64,000 nucleotides of DNA from Bacillus sp. FJAT-25509 (GCF_001420605.1 NZ_LJIZ01000026.1:186001-250000), one strand, 5' to 3'. Positions 26,803 through 34,327 are shown, counted from the first letter of the stretch. A program made the numbers and translations. The notes: generated by a model not told the origin, from the letters alone.

Positions 26803-28012
26803 CTATTTCTTATCCTTGTGTGGGTAAGTATGCCTACTATTGATTAAATTACGCAAATCTCCACGAAATAAAACATCTTTGAATTCCTTGTATTGGAAAG
26901 GAATAAAGGGTGCTAAATAAGGTACTCCAACTGATTTTAGTGATGCCATATATACGATAGTAAGTAGAATCCTATAGACATACCAGTTATTCCGAAAAAA
27001 TAACCTATAAATAGAAATAAATAACGGAGGAAGCTCATTACACCCCACAGTCCTCCTGCAGTTAGTGACATGCTTGCTAAAAAGTTTATGCCCACAATGA
27101 TTAAACTTAATGAATGAACTATTTTAGCATCAACAGATATTTGTCCAACTACAATTGCACCGATGAGTGACACTAATAAAACCGTCGATATAGGAATGCG
27201 TAATGATGTTTCAGAAAGTAAATCAAAAATAAATTGTAAAAAGATCATTTCTAATGGTAACGGTAATAATGTATTTGATTGTGATAAAAGTTCTTTACTA
27301 AACTTATGTGGAAACCAGTCCTGATGAAATTGAACTACTGTTGCGTAAACCCCAAGTAGTCCGATCGAGAGCAACCAAGAGAAAAAACGGATCAATCTAA
27401 TAATAAAACGTCTACTTTTCATATTGTATTCATCCGGTTGTTGAAAATAATGGATAAATAAGGTCGGTACAATTAAGACGTAAGGGGTACTGTTTATGAT
27501 AATGGCAACCCTACCTTCATACAATGCTGATATTGTTACTTCAGGTCTTTCACAAGTAAATACTAAGGGAAACAATACTTTTTTTCTTATAAAGCATCTT
27601 CTATAACTCTAGCTTCGAGTAAGTAAGTTACATCTATTTCTTTTATCTTTCTTCTAGTTTCCTCAAGTACTTTTTTGTCAACAAATTCATCAATGTAAAC
27701 GATTGCCACATCAGTCTTTGATTTCTTCCCAAGTGAAAAGTTCTCAACAGCAAAATCCCTAGTTTGAATCATATTCGGAAGAAGATTTACATTTACTTTT
27801 AACTGTTCATTAAATCCTACTAATGATCCTTTCCCAATTCTTTGTGTATCTGGTTCGGTTAACGCCCTTTTTTGCCAATCAGCTGAATCGGCTAAAATCC
27901 CTTGATCGAACCCATCAATTAAAATAAGAGCTTTCCCTTTTGTTAAGGCTAAATAGATTTGATTCAATTCAGTAACAATAGATGGGGCCTTCGGGTCAGA
28001 TAAGCTGACTTA
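26803..28012 (-). pseudogene. Decayed GerA-family spore germination gene
   Basis: Three consecutive pieces in different frames match one GerA-type protein. 27587-28012 encodes the soluble part (SLSDPKAPSIVTELNQIYLA, SADWQKRALTEPDTQRIGKG, ending EARVIEDAL). 26937-27575 encodes the membrane part (FTCERPEVTISALYEGRVAI to FYLLSYIWHH). 26803-26950 encodes the end (MASLKSVGVPYLAPFIPFQY). The lesions are an in-frame TAA plus a frameshift near 27575-27587, a second frameshift near 26945, and loss of the N-terminal ~80 residues, where the CBS-gene terminator now sits. No gerB or gerC follows. Its closest relative here is the open gene at 62786. A translated fragment is unlikely to act as a receptor. 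Confidence 0.88.
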
Positions 28013-28030
28013 TTATTTCGTTTCTTTAAT

Positions 28031-28070
28031 AAAAAAGAGCAACTACAAAAAAACTGTAGTTGCTCTTTTC
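28031..28070. terminator. Terminator behind the CBS gene, bidirectional in form
   Basis: AAAAGAGCAACTACA pairs with TGTAGTTGCTCTTTT around a loop of As; T runs exist on both strands. It terminates the CBS gene on the minus strand and marks the point where the gerA pseudogene is cut off. Confidence 0.88.
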
Positions 28071-28085
28071 GTAATATGAAAAGCT

Positions 28086-28505
28086 TTAAATACTTTCACT
28101 TTCTGATAATAATTTCTTACTACAATACTCAATTATTTCTCTTCTCTTTACCATGCCAATAAAAACGTCATGATCGTCAATTACTGGAATGAAGTTCTGA
28201 TTAATTGCTCTTGTAAATAAATCTTCAATTTGTGCATTGATTGAAACTGGTGCATAAACATGATGCAAGGAAATTTCATTTAGATTTATTTTTCCTGTAT
28301 TAGAAAAAGATAAACTTTCTGTATTTTTTAATTTCCATAATAAATCACCTTCAGTTAGCGTACCAACGTATTTGCCGTTATCATCAACTAAAGGAATTGC
28401 AGTAAAACGATGGTGTTCCATTTTTTCAAGTGCTTGACGCATTGTCGAGTTGATATTCATATAAACAAGTTCATTTTTGGGGGTAAAGAAAAACGCAATA
28501 TTCAT
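28086..28505 (-). CDS. CBS-domain pair protein
   Basis: A 139-residue protein made of two CBS motifs. The first reads STMRQALEKMEHHRFTAIPL then VDDNGKYVGTLTEGDLLW; the second is APVSINAQIEDLFTRAI then NQNFIPVIDDHDVFIGMVKR. Such stand-alone Bateman modules bind adenine nucleotides (AMP, ATP, sometimes c-di-AMP) and regulate partners. No partner domain or operon neighbour is present. The ATG follows AAGGAG. The physiological ligand is unknown. Confidence 0.87.
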   Translation of the reverse strand: MNIAFFFTPKNELVYMNINSTMRQALEKMEHHRFTAIPLVDDNGKYVGTLTEGDLLWKLKNTESLSFSNTGKINLNEISLHHVYAPVSINAQIEDLFTRAINQNFIPVIDDHDVFIGMVKRREIIEYCSKKLLSESESI

Positions 28506-28704
28506 TTTTCGTACTCCTTAATTTTTCTAGATATAAAGTTTGATTATTCTATAATGCTGAAGTTTATAACTTCAATTCCGTTTTTTAGTAGCGGTATCTG
28601 TTTATCACTGCGATTTGATTAAAACATAAATAATATATGTTTTTCAACAATTACCTCATATTCATTTATTATTATTAAATTTAATAAAATTATAATTAAA
28701 ACCC

Positions 28705-28735
28705 TTGACCTAAACTAAGGTTTAGGCTGTAATCT
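28705..28735 (+). promoter_or_regulatory. MerR-type promoter with 19-bp spacer and operator palindrome
   Basis: TTGACC (28705-28710) and TAATCT (28730-28735) are 19 bp apart. That is too long for normal transcription, and it is the spacing that MerR proteins correct by twisting DNA. The spacer holds a perfect inverted repeat CCTAAAC-TAAG-GTTTAGG (28709-28726). A MerR gene is second in the operon it controls. Confidence 0.85.
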
Positions 28736-28777
28736 CTGATTTGTAAGCAAGAAATTTATAAATTGGAGGAAATTAAA

Positions 28778-29488
28778 ATGACAAAATATGCTTTAGTAAC
28801 AGGTGCTAATAAAGGGATTGGATTAGAAGTAGTTCGTCAATTAGCTGAAAAAGATTATCATGTTTTCTTAGGCGCACGAAATGAAGAACTAGGAATGGAA
28901 GCAGTGCAGAATTTAGGTTTTTCAAATGTAACGTTTATTCTAGTGGATGTGACTAACTCACAATCTATTCAAGATTCTTTAAATAAAATTTCGAAAGTGA
29001 CTGACCACTTAGATCTATTAATAAATAATGCAGGGATTGCACCAGATTTTCATATTTTACCAAGTGAAATCAAACTTGAAACTTTACGTCAAGCATTTGA
29101 AGTGAATTTCTTCGGCACTTTCCAAATGATTCAAACTTTTTTACCATTGGTTAAAAAATCAGAAGGCGGAAAAATTATTAATGTAACGACAGATATGGCA
29201 TCGCAAACATTATTTGATCGCGGAGAAACTGCAACAATAAATATTCTAGGATATAATTCCTCGAAAACTGCTAACAATTCATTGACACTTACTTTTGGTA
29301 AAGAATTTGGTAGTGATGGTCCAGAAATTTTTGGTGTTACTCCTGGATTTACAACGACTGACCTAAACGGAAATACACCTGGAGGAAAAACAACAGCTGA
29401 AGGTGCTACAATTATTACGAACTATGCATTAAGTAATATTAACTACAATGGTAAAATTCTAAATGCAAAAGGAATTATGCCTTGGTAA
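28778..29488 (+). CDS. Short-chain dehydrogenase/reductase (SDR)
   Basis: A 236-residue classical SDR. Cofactor motif TGANKGIG (residues ~8-15) with GARN at the end of beta-2, suggesting NADP(H); LLINNAGIAP; catalytic YNSSKTANN (Tyr-x-x-x-Lys) and an upstream NVTTDMASQ segment supplying the serine/threonine position. It resembles carbonyl reductase-type SDRs induced by electrophiles. The start at ATG 28778 follows GGAGGA; an upstream TTG overlaps that site. It is the first gene after a MerR-type promoter and precedes the MerR gene by 12 bp, so it is probably the target of that regulator. The substrate is unknown. Confidence 0.9.
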   Translation: MTKYALVTGANKGIGLEVVRQLAEKDYHVFLGARNEELGMEAVQNLGFSNVTFILVDVTNSQSIQDSLNKISKVTDHLDLLINNAGIAPDFHILPSEIKLETLRQAFEVNFFGTFQMIQTFLPLVKKSEGGKIINVTTDMASQTLFDRGETATINILGYNSSKTANNSLTLTFGKEFGSDGPEIFGVTPGFTTTDLNGNTPGGKTTAEGATIITNYALSNINYNGKILNAKGIMPW

Positions 29489-29500
29489 GGATGAGAGTTC

Positions 29501-29869
29501 ATGAATTATACAATTGGACAAGTAGCAAAGTTGAATAGTTTAACAATTTCTCAATTAAGATATTATGATAAACAAGGCTTGTTACCTTTTCTAAAAAGAA
29601 CTGAGAGTGGAGACAGAATTTTTGATGAGGACGCACTTAAATTTATTGATATGATTTTGTGTCTAAAAAATACAGGTATGCCAATTAAGAAAATAAAGCA
29701 ATTTGTTGACTGGTCTATGAACGGGGAAGAAACTTTACAGCAACGTTTAAGCCTGATGATTCAACAAGAAAAAAATGTTTTAGATCAAATCAAAGAAATG
29801 GAAGAAAACTTAAATAAAATTCAGCGGAAAATTTCGAAATATGAAGATGAAATAAATGAAAGTAAATAA
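29501..29869 (+). CDS. MerR-family regulator (AdhR-like), autoregulated
   Basis: A 122-residue MerR protein with the N-terminal winged helix (YTIGQVAKLNSLTISQLRYY, DKQGLLPFLKRTESGDRIF) and a long antiparallel coiled-coil helix to the end (LMIQQEKNVLDQIKEMEENL). It has no metal-binding cysteines of the CueR/MerR kind: the single cysteine is in MILCLKNTGMP, near where aldehyde- or thiol-sensing members such as AdhR keep their conserved cysteine. That suggests electrophile sensing, by inference. The promoter ahead of the SDR gene has the matching 19-bp spacer and palindrome, so it likely controls its own operon. Confidence 0.9.
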   Translation: MNYTIGQVAKLNSLTISQLRYYDKQGLLPFLKRTESGDRIFDEDALKFIDMILCLKNTGMPIKKIKQFVDWSMNGEETLQQRLSLMIQQEKNVLDQIKEMEENLNKIQRKISKYEDEINESK

Positions 29870-29897
29870 GAAAAAAGATAAATAAAAATGAATGTGA

Positions 29898-29936
29898 AAC
29901 GAGGGGATCCTTAAAGTGGAGACCCTCGTTTTTTTA
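29898..29936 (+). terminator. Terminator of the SDR-merR operon
   Basis: AACGAGGG pairs with CCCTCGTT, followed by TTTTTTAA. Confidence 0.9.
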
Positions 29937-30086
29937 ATAGTAAATAAGAATCGATTTCTAAATAATTTTTTTAATAAAGCTACATTTTATTAAACGGAAT
30001 GAAAATTATTTCAAAGTATCTTTAATAAAAAGACTGTAATATAATTATTCAGTCTAAACAAAAAACTAGAAAGGCTGTATTGTTAA

Positions 30087-30928
30087 TTGGTTTCAATCAT
30101 TCTTGCATCATTAATTTTTATCACAACACTTGTTTTAGTAATTTGGCAGCCGAAAAATATTTCTATTGGGTGGATCGCATTTGGAGGAGCGGCCTTATCT
30201 TTCATTTTAGGGCTAGTTGATTTCCATGATGTTATCGTAGTAACCGGTATTGTATGGAATGCAACTTTTGCATTAATAGCTGTCATAATCATTTCATTGA
30301 TATTAGATGAAATTGGTTTTTTTGAGTGGGCTGCTTTACATATGGTCAGTGCTGCAAATGGAAACGGGATAAAGATGTTCGTTTATATAAATGTTCTCGG
30401 AGCATTCGTCACTGCTTTTTTTACGAATGATGGTGGAGCATTAATTCTTACCCCAATTATATTAGCGATGCACCATGGACAATTGTAGTGTTTTCAATTG
30501 GAATGTATATAATTGTTTATACATTGAAGAATGTTGGTTTAACTGATGTATTAGCCCATTTAATTCATTATGTTGCTAATAAAGGAATACTAATTGCAAC
30601 TCTAGGAATGGGTTTTATCTCTGCAGTTCTTTCTGCTATTATGAATAATCTTCCTACAGTAATGATTGCATCACTTGCAATTGAACATACACATACGACA
30701 GGAATTATAAAAGAAGGGCTGATTTATGCGAATGTAATTGGTTCGGACTTAGGACCAAAGATGACACCCATCGGATCTCTAGCTACTTTACTATGGTTAC
30801 ATGTTTTGGCACAAAAAGGGATAAAAATTTCTTATCGAACTTATTTAAAAATCGGAATTATTATAACCATTCCAGTACTTTTCATTACATTATTAGGTTT
30901 ATATATTAGTCTAAACATACACCAATAA
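30087..30928 (+). pseudogene. arsB: arsB-type arsenite efflux permease gene with an internal out-of-frame deletion
   Basis: The first part (from TTG 30087) gives the N-terminal 129 residues of an ArsB/NhaD-type permease, including [20 protein letters not shown], and stops at 30488. The second part, in another frame from about 30473, starts [20 protein letters not shown] and runs to the natural end, including [14 protein letters not shown] and [20 protein letters not shown]. Normal ArsB has about 430 residues; here roughly 280 are encoded, so some 110-150 residues between the LTPI and PW..FSIGMY segments are gone and the frame is broken at 30473-30488. No arsR or arsC is nearby. Both remaining parts are well preserved, so the loss looks recent. 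Confidence 0.88.
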
Positions 30929-30949
30929 AACATCTTAATTTTACACATT

Positions 30950-30978
30950 GAGACAACTATTTTTTAGTTGTCTTTTTC
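30950..30978 (+). terminator. Terminator after the arsB pseudogene
   Basis: GACAACTA pairs with TAGTTGTC, followed by TTTTTC. Confidence 0.85.
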
Positions 30979-31022
30979 AATTATGTTTTCGTCAACTAGC
31001 TTTATTTAAAAGTTAATAAATA

Positions 31023-31081
31023 TGTAAACGATTACCAAAAATAAGACATCAAAAAACATTAATTTCAAGTAATCGTTTACA
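31023..31081. repeat. Perfect 13-bp inverted repeat upstream of the triplicated peptide genes
   Basis: TGTAAACGATTAC (31023-31035) and GTAATCGTTTACA (31069-31081) are exact reverse complements separated by 33 bp. No T tract follows, so a terminator is unlikely. Each arm resembles a LacI-type or CcpA (cre-like) site, though the last base pair of the cre consensus is missing. Confidence 0.75.
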
Positions 31082-31140
31082 ATACTAATTCCAAAAATCA
31101 CCAATTGACGAGTGGATTTTATCATGATAAAGTTGGTCTT

Positions 31141-31187
31141 ACGTTTAAAAACGAACGTCAAACCACGGCCATTGGTCATGGTTTTTT
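31141..31187 (+). promoter_or_regulatory. Leader double hairpin of peptide copy 1
   Basis: Hairpin 1: ACGTTT / GAACGT with loop AAAAAC (last pair T-G). Hairpin 2: AAACCACGGCC-ATT-GGTCATGGTTT with one C-A mismatch and one G-T pair, then a T run, so it looks like an intrinsic terminator placed before the ribosome site at 31204. Confidence 0.75.
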
Positions 31188-31218
31188 ATATGAAAAAATC
31201 ACGAAAGGAGTAATCAAA

Positions 31219-31407
31219 ATGAAAAAAGCAATCTTATCTTTAGTAGTTGGATGTGGATTTTCTATTTTACTGACAGGGTACGAAACGAATAAGTCAGAAG
31301 TTAATAAAAAGATCTCTATGTTTAATCAAACTGAGGTACAAAACGTGCTAACAAATACTTTAGCAGTTGATAAAGCTCAAGAGATCGTTTGGAATCAAGT
31401 GCGATAA
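31219..31407 (+). CDS. Small exported peptide, copy 1 (62 aa), lipobox-like site with Tyr for Cys
   Basis: A 62-residue peptide with start MKK, a hydrophobic stretch (ILSLVVGCGFSILL) and then LTGYETN. In a lipoprotein precursor the residue after L-T-G would be cysteine; here it is Tyr21, so lipid anchoring is not expected at this point. The mature part (~40 residues) is polar and ends AQEIVWNQVR. I do not recognise the family. The ATG follows AAAGGAG at good spacing; a longer reading from 31105 runs through the leader hairpins and is not favoured. Copies 2 and 3 keep length and most residues, which suggests selection. It could be a secreted signal, a lytic or toxic peptide, or a decayed lipoprotein. 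Confidence 0.75.
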   Translation: MKKAILSLVVGCGFSILLTGYETNKSEVNKKISMFNQTEVQNVLTNTLAVDKAQEIVWNQVR

Positions 31408-31436
31408 TTAGTCGCGAAATTTCCGAAGTTGGTCTT

Positions 31437-31484
31437 ACGTTAAAAAACTAACGTCAAACCACGACCATTGGTCATGGTTTTTTT
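31437..31484 (+). promoter_or_regulatory. Leader double hairpin of peptide copy 2
   Basis: Hairpin 1 is ACGTTA / TAACGT with loop AAAAAC: the sixth pair changed from T-G in copies 1 and 3 to A-T here. Hairpin 2 is AAACCACGACC-ATT-GGTCATGGTTT and ends in a seven-T run. Confidence 0.75.
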
Positions 31485-31516
31485 ATATTAAAAAATCACG
31501 AAAGGAGAAAACAAAA

Positions 31517-31705
31517 ATGAAAAAAATTATTTTATCTTTAGTAGTTGGATGCGGATTTTCTATTTTACTGACAGGGTACGAAACGAATAATTCAGAAGTT
31601 AATAAAAAGGTCTCAACTTTTAATCAAACTGAGGTACAAAACGTGTTAACAAATACTTTAACAGTTGATAAAGCACAAGAGATCGTTTGGAATCAAGCGC
31701 GATAA
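31517..31705 (+). CDS. Small exported peptide, copy 2 (62 aa)
   Basis: Second tandem copy, identical in length to the first. It differs at a handful of sites: A4I, K25N, I32V, M34T, A49T and V61A. The signal-like segment and the LLTGYETN site are unchanged. AAAGGAG precedes the ATG. The C-terminus is EIVWNQAR. The changes are scattered and none is a stop or frameshift, so the copy still looks functional. Confidence 0.75.
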   Translation: MKKIILSLVVGCGFSILLTGYETNNSEVNKKVSTFNQTEVQNVLTNTLTVDKAQEIVWNQAR

Positions 31706-31736
31706 TTAGTCGCGAATTTTCCGTAGAACTGGTCTT

Positions 31737-31787
31737 ACGTTTAAAAACGAACGTCAAACCACGACCATTGGTCATGGTTTTTTTTTA
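31737..31787 (+). promoter_or_regulatory. Leader double hairpin of peptide copy 3
   Basis: Hairpin 1 is as in copy 1 (ACGTTT / GAACGT). Hairpin 2 is as in copy 2, with an eight-to-nine-T run. The ribosome site GAGAGGAG follows about 20 nt later. Confidence 0.75.
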
Positions 31788-31818
31788 TTTGAAAATAATC
31801 GAGAGAGGAGAGTACAAA

Positions 31819-32007
31819 ATGAAAAAAGTAATTTTATCTTTAGTAGTTGGATGTGGATTTTCTATTTTATTGACGGGTTACGAAACAAATATGTCAGAAG
31901 CTAATAAAAAGATCTCAACGGTTAATCAAACAGAAGTGCAAAACGTATTAATGAACTCTTTAGCTACGGGAAAGTCACAACAAATTGTTTGGAATCAAGT
32001 ACGCTAA
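31819..32007 (+). CDS. Small exported peptide, copy 3 (62 aa)
   Basis: Third copy, the most diverged: ETNMSEANKKISTVNQTEV and MNSLATGKSQQIVWNQVR replace the versions in copies 1 and 2. The N-terminal signal-like part and LLTGYETN are intact, as are the length and the WNQxR end. It ends the array; the c-di-AMP riboswitch follows about 160 bp on. No receptor, transporter or immunity gene of an obvious kind adjoins the array. Confidence 0.75.
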   Translation: MKKVILSLVVGCGFSILLTGYETNMSEANKKISTVNQTEVQNVLMNSLATGKSQQIVWNQVR

Positions 32008-32167
32008 TAAGTATAAGATTGGGATTTAACCATACTTGATTCTTAAATTCTTTTATTTTGAGATTTAAATTTTTTTATTGTAAATTTTAAAAAAAGTCTC
32101 TTTACAAATTTATCCTGAAGTTATATATTTACATTTAAATTCTATATTTTTCTAATTCATAACCATA

Positions 32168-32290
32168 GTTGCTTAATCTTAAAAAGAGCGGGGGAACCAT
32201 TTCTTTATTGGGGTGAATCCTTTTTTGTAAAGGTAGGGGTATTCTTTAATCCCGAATCCGACAGCTAACCTCGTAAGCATTTAAAGAAGG
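32168..32290 (+). ncRNA. Cyclic di-AMP riboswitch (ydaO/yuaA motif)
   Basis: Conserved blocks appear in the usual order: GAGCGGGGGAACCA (32187), TTGGGGTGAATCC (32208), AGGGGTATTC (32235), ATCCCGAATCCGACAGCTAA (32249) and CCTCGTAAGCA (32269). These match the ydaO consensus, which binds two c-di-AMP molecules and switches genes off. A terminator hairpin follows at 32313 and then kimA, the classic B. subtilis target. So when c-di-AMP (a sign of high K+) is high, kimA expression should stop. Confidence 0.95.
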
Positions 32291-32312
32291 GGGTTTATTT
32301 AGTATTGTTTTT

Positions 32313-32341
32313 AAACACTAAGTAAAGCTTAGTGTTTTTTT
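32313..32341 (+). terminator. Riboswitch-controlled terminator ahead of kimA
   Basis: AAACACTAAG pairs with CTTAGTGTTT and is followed by TTTTTTTG. It lies just downstream of the c-di-AMP aptamer and 80 bp before the start codon, so it is the likely expression platform. Confidence 0.92.
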
Positions 32342-32422
32342 GTATGCAAAAAAGTGGAAATTGGTAGTTTTTACCAAGGTATTGTTAGTTTTATTGCTTT
32401 TTTAAGAAAAGGGGAGAAATTT

Positions 32423-34327
32423 ATGCATCATCCGTCCGAATATATAGAAATTGGACTATTTATTTTAGCGATTTTTGGGATTTATTATTCGATATCAAAT
32501 TTTAATAGTGTAAAACGCGTATTTATTGGCAGACCTATGAGAACAGCTGAAATTCATGCACAGCATAATAAGTTGATTTGGTTTATTGCCCTGCCAATTC
32601 TAGCAGCCGATTTGTATTCATCTGTATCGTATGGACCAGAGGCGGGAATGACCGAGTTGCTCGGTCTAGGGGTTAAAGCACACTGGTATATCATACCGAT
32701 TACGATCGCAACTGTTCTTTTATTAGGAATACTTATTCTTTCATATATTATGGGTATTTTAGCTTATCCCAGTGGTGGCGGAGCATATGCAATTGCCAAG
32801 GACAATTTCAAACCTCGATGGGTTTCACTCGTCGCTTCAAGCTCACTTTTAGTTGATTATATTTTAACAGTTGCGGTTTCAGTTTCCGCTGCTCTTGAAG
32901 CAGTGTCATCTGCATACCCAGCAGTTAAACCTTATGAAACAGTTTTAGCGATATTTTGTGTATTTTTATTATTAGTTGTTAATCTTCGTGGGGTTGCTGA
33001 ATCAGCTAAAATATTTGCGTGGCCAACATTTGGCTTTATGATCTGTATGTTGCTTTTGATTTTTACCGGATTTTTTGACGAATTCCAAAATGGTTTTGTA
33101 CAGCACCATACACCTACATTTGGTACAGTTCCACAAGGATTAAGTATTTTACTTGTTTTAAAAGCATTTAGTTCTGCATGTTCTGCTTTAACAGGTATTG
33201 AAACCATTTCAAATGCAGTACCAGTTTTTAGAGAACCTCGTCAAAAAAATGCGATTAAAACATATATAGCATTAGGCGTAATTACTTCAATTACACTTTT
33301 AGGCTTTGCATATCATTTATATGTAAACGGAATTTCACCTAATCCAAATGATACGATGTTATCTCAATTAATAAAGGTGTATTTTGGTCAAGGGATTTTA
33401 TATCAAGTAATCATTTGGTTTACATTTATCATTTTAATTTTGGCAGCTAACTCGACTTTTACAGGATTTTCACAGTTAGCAGCAATCGTTGCAGCTGATG
33501 GTTTTTTACCTAGAGGATTTACAAACAGAGGGGATCGTTTAGGTTACTCAAATGGAATTATTGCACTTGCTGCAGCAGCTAGTATATTAATTATTGCATT
33601 CCAAGCTCATACAAATGCGCTGATTCCACTTTACGCAATTGGTGTGTTTTTATCTTTTACAATTGCTCAATTAGGTTTAACAAGAAGGTGGAAGCGAGTA
33701 AAAGGTCCGAATTGGCAAGGCAAATTAGCAATCAATATTATTGGTTTAATCGTAACATCTGTTGTAACCGTAATCTTTGCAGTTACAAAATTTGCAGATG
33801 GTGCTTGGGTTGTATTAGTTGTCATTCCAACAATAATTCTCTTCTCATTAGCTATTTATAAACATTATCAAAATGTATCAAGCGAATTAAGTATCGATTT
33901 AAGTTCTTTTCAACCGGAAGCAAATAAAGTTATTACAGTTGTATTAGTTTCAGGAACTCATCGAGTTGTGCATAATACATTATCATTTGCAAAAGGTATT
34001 GCAACAGAACCGATAGCTGTTTATGTTGGATTTGATGATGAATCAATTAAGAGAATGGAAGAAAAATGGGAAGAATGGGGTAATCCATGTCGCTTAGTCG
34101 TTCTAAAAAGCCCGTATCGTTCAGTACTTGCACCAATTTCAAGATTCATTAAATTAATTGAAGGAAACGAGCCAGATAGCCACATCCAAATTGTGATTCC
34201 ACAATTTATACCTAAAAAATGGTGGCATAATCTTCTTCATAATCAAACGGCACTTTTACTTAGACTTTGGTTAATAAGTCAAAAGGATGTAGTTGTTACG
34301 ACGGTTCCTTATCATTTGAGAAAATAA
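32423..34327 (+). CDS. kimA: High-affinity potassium importer KimA (YdaO)
   Basis: A 634-residue APC-superfamily K+/H+ symporter with about 12 membrane segments followed by a ~150-residue cytoplasmic domain (from about VITVVLVSGTHRVVHNTL), as in KimA. Signature stretches: PILAADLYSSVSYGPEAGMT, YPSGGGAYAIAKDNF, SSLLVDYILTVAVSVSAALE and FSSACSALTGIETISNAVP. Start: ATG 32423 follows AAGGGGAG; the in-frame GTG at 32354 lacks a site. The upstream c-di-AMP riboswitch settles the name. In B. subtilis the protein is also inhibited by c-di-AMP directly. It complements the ktrBA system 27 kb away. Confidence 0.95.
   Translation: MHHPSEYIEIGLFILAIFGIYYSISNFNSVKRVFIGRPMRTAEIHAQHNKLIWFIALPILAADLYSSVSYGPEAGMTELLGLGVKAHWYIIPITIATVLLLGILILSYIMGILAYPSGGGAYAIAKDNFKPRWVSLVASSSLLVDYILTVAVSVSAALEAVSSAYPAVKPYETVLAIFCVFLLLVVNLRGVAESAKIFAWPTFGFMICMLLLIFTGFFDEFQNGFVQHHTPTFGTVPQGLSILLVLKAFSSACSALTGIETISNAVPVFREPRQKNAIKTYIALGVITSITLLGFAYHLYVNGISPNPNDTMLSQLIKVYFGQGILYQVIIWFTFIILILAANSTFTGFSQLAAIVAADGFLPRGFTNRGDRLGYSNGIIALAAAASILIIAFQAHTNALIPLYAIGVFLSFTIAQLGLTRRWKRVKGPNWQGKLAINIIGLIVTSVVTVIFAVTKFADGAWVVLVVIPTIILFSLAIYKHYQNVSSELSIDLSSFQPEANKVITVVLVSGTHRVVHNTLSFAKGIATEPIAVYVGFDDESIKRMEEKWEEWGNPCRLVVLKSPYRSVLAPISRFIKLIEGNEPDSHIQIVIPQFIPKKWWHNLLHNQTALLLRLWLISQKDVVVTTVPYHLRK

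Larger units (their letters stand above)
31131..32007 (+). repeat. Tandem triplication of a ~300-bp unit (leader + small peptide gene)
   Basis: Three head-to-tail units start at 31131, 31427 and 31727 with GGTCTTACGTT near their 5' end, a spacing of 296 and 300 bp. Each holds the same leader hairpins, ribosome site and a 62-codon gene. Similarity extends through the leader and coding part, and a short tail (GATAATTAGTCGCGAA) is shared by the ends of units 1 and 2. This is gene amplification by tandem duplication. Confidence 0.95.

Noticed and set aside
31023-31081. Calling the inverted repeat arms CcpA (cre) sites
   Set aside because: The arms match TGTAAACG but end in ACC/ACT rather than the ACA required for the usual 14-bp cre, so I list them only as an inverted repeat.
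31105-31218. Longer reading frame that would add 38 residues to peptide copy 1
   Set aside because: The extension runs through the leader hairpins, lacks a ribosome site and is not preserved as the same N-terminus in the other copies.
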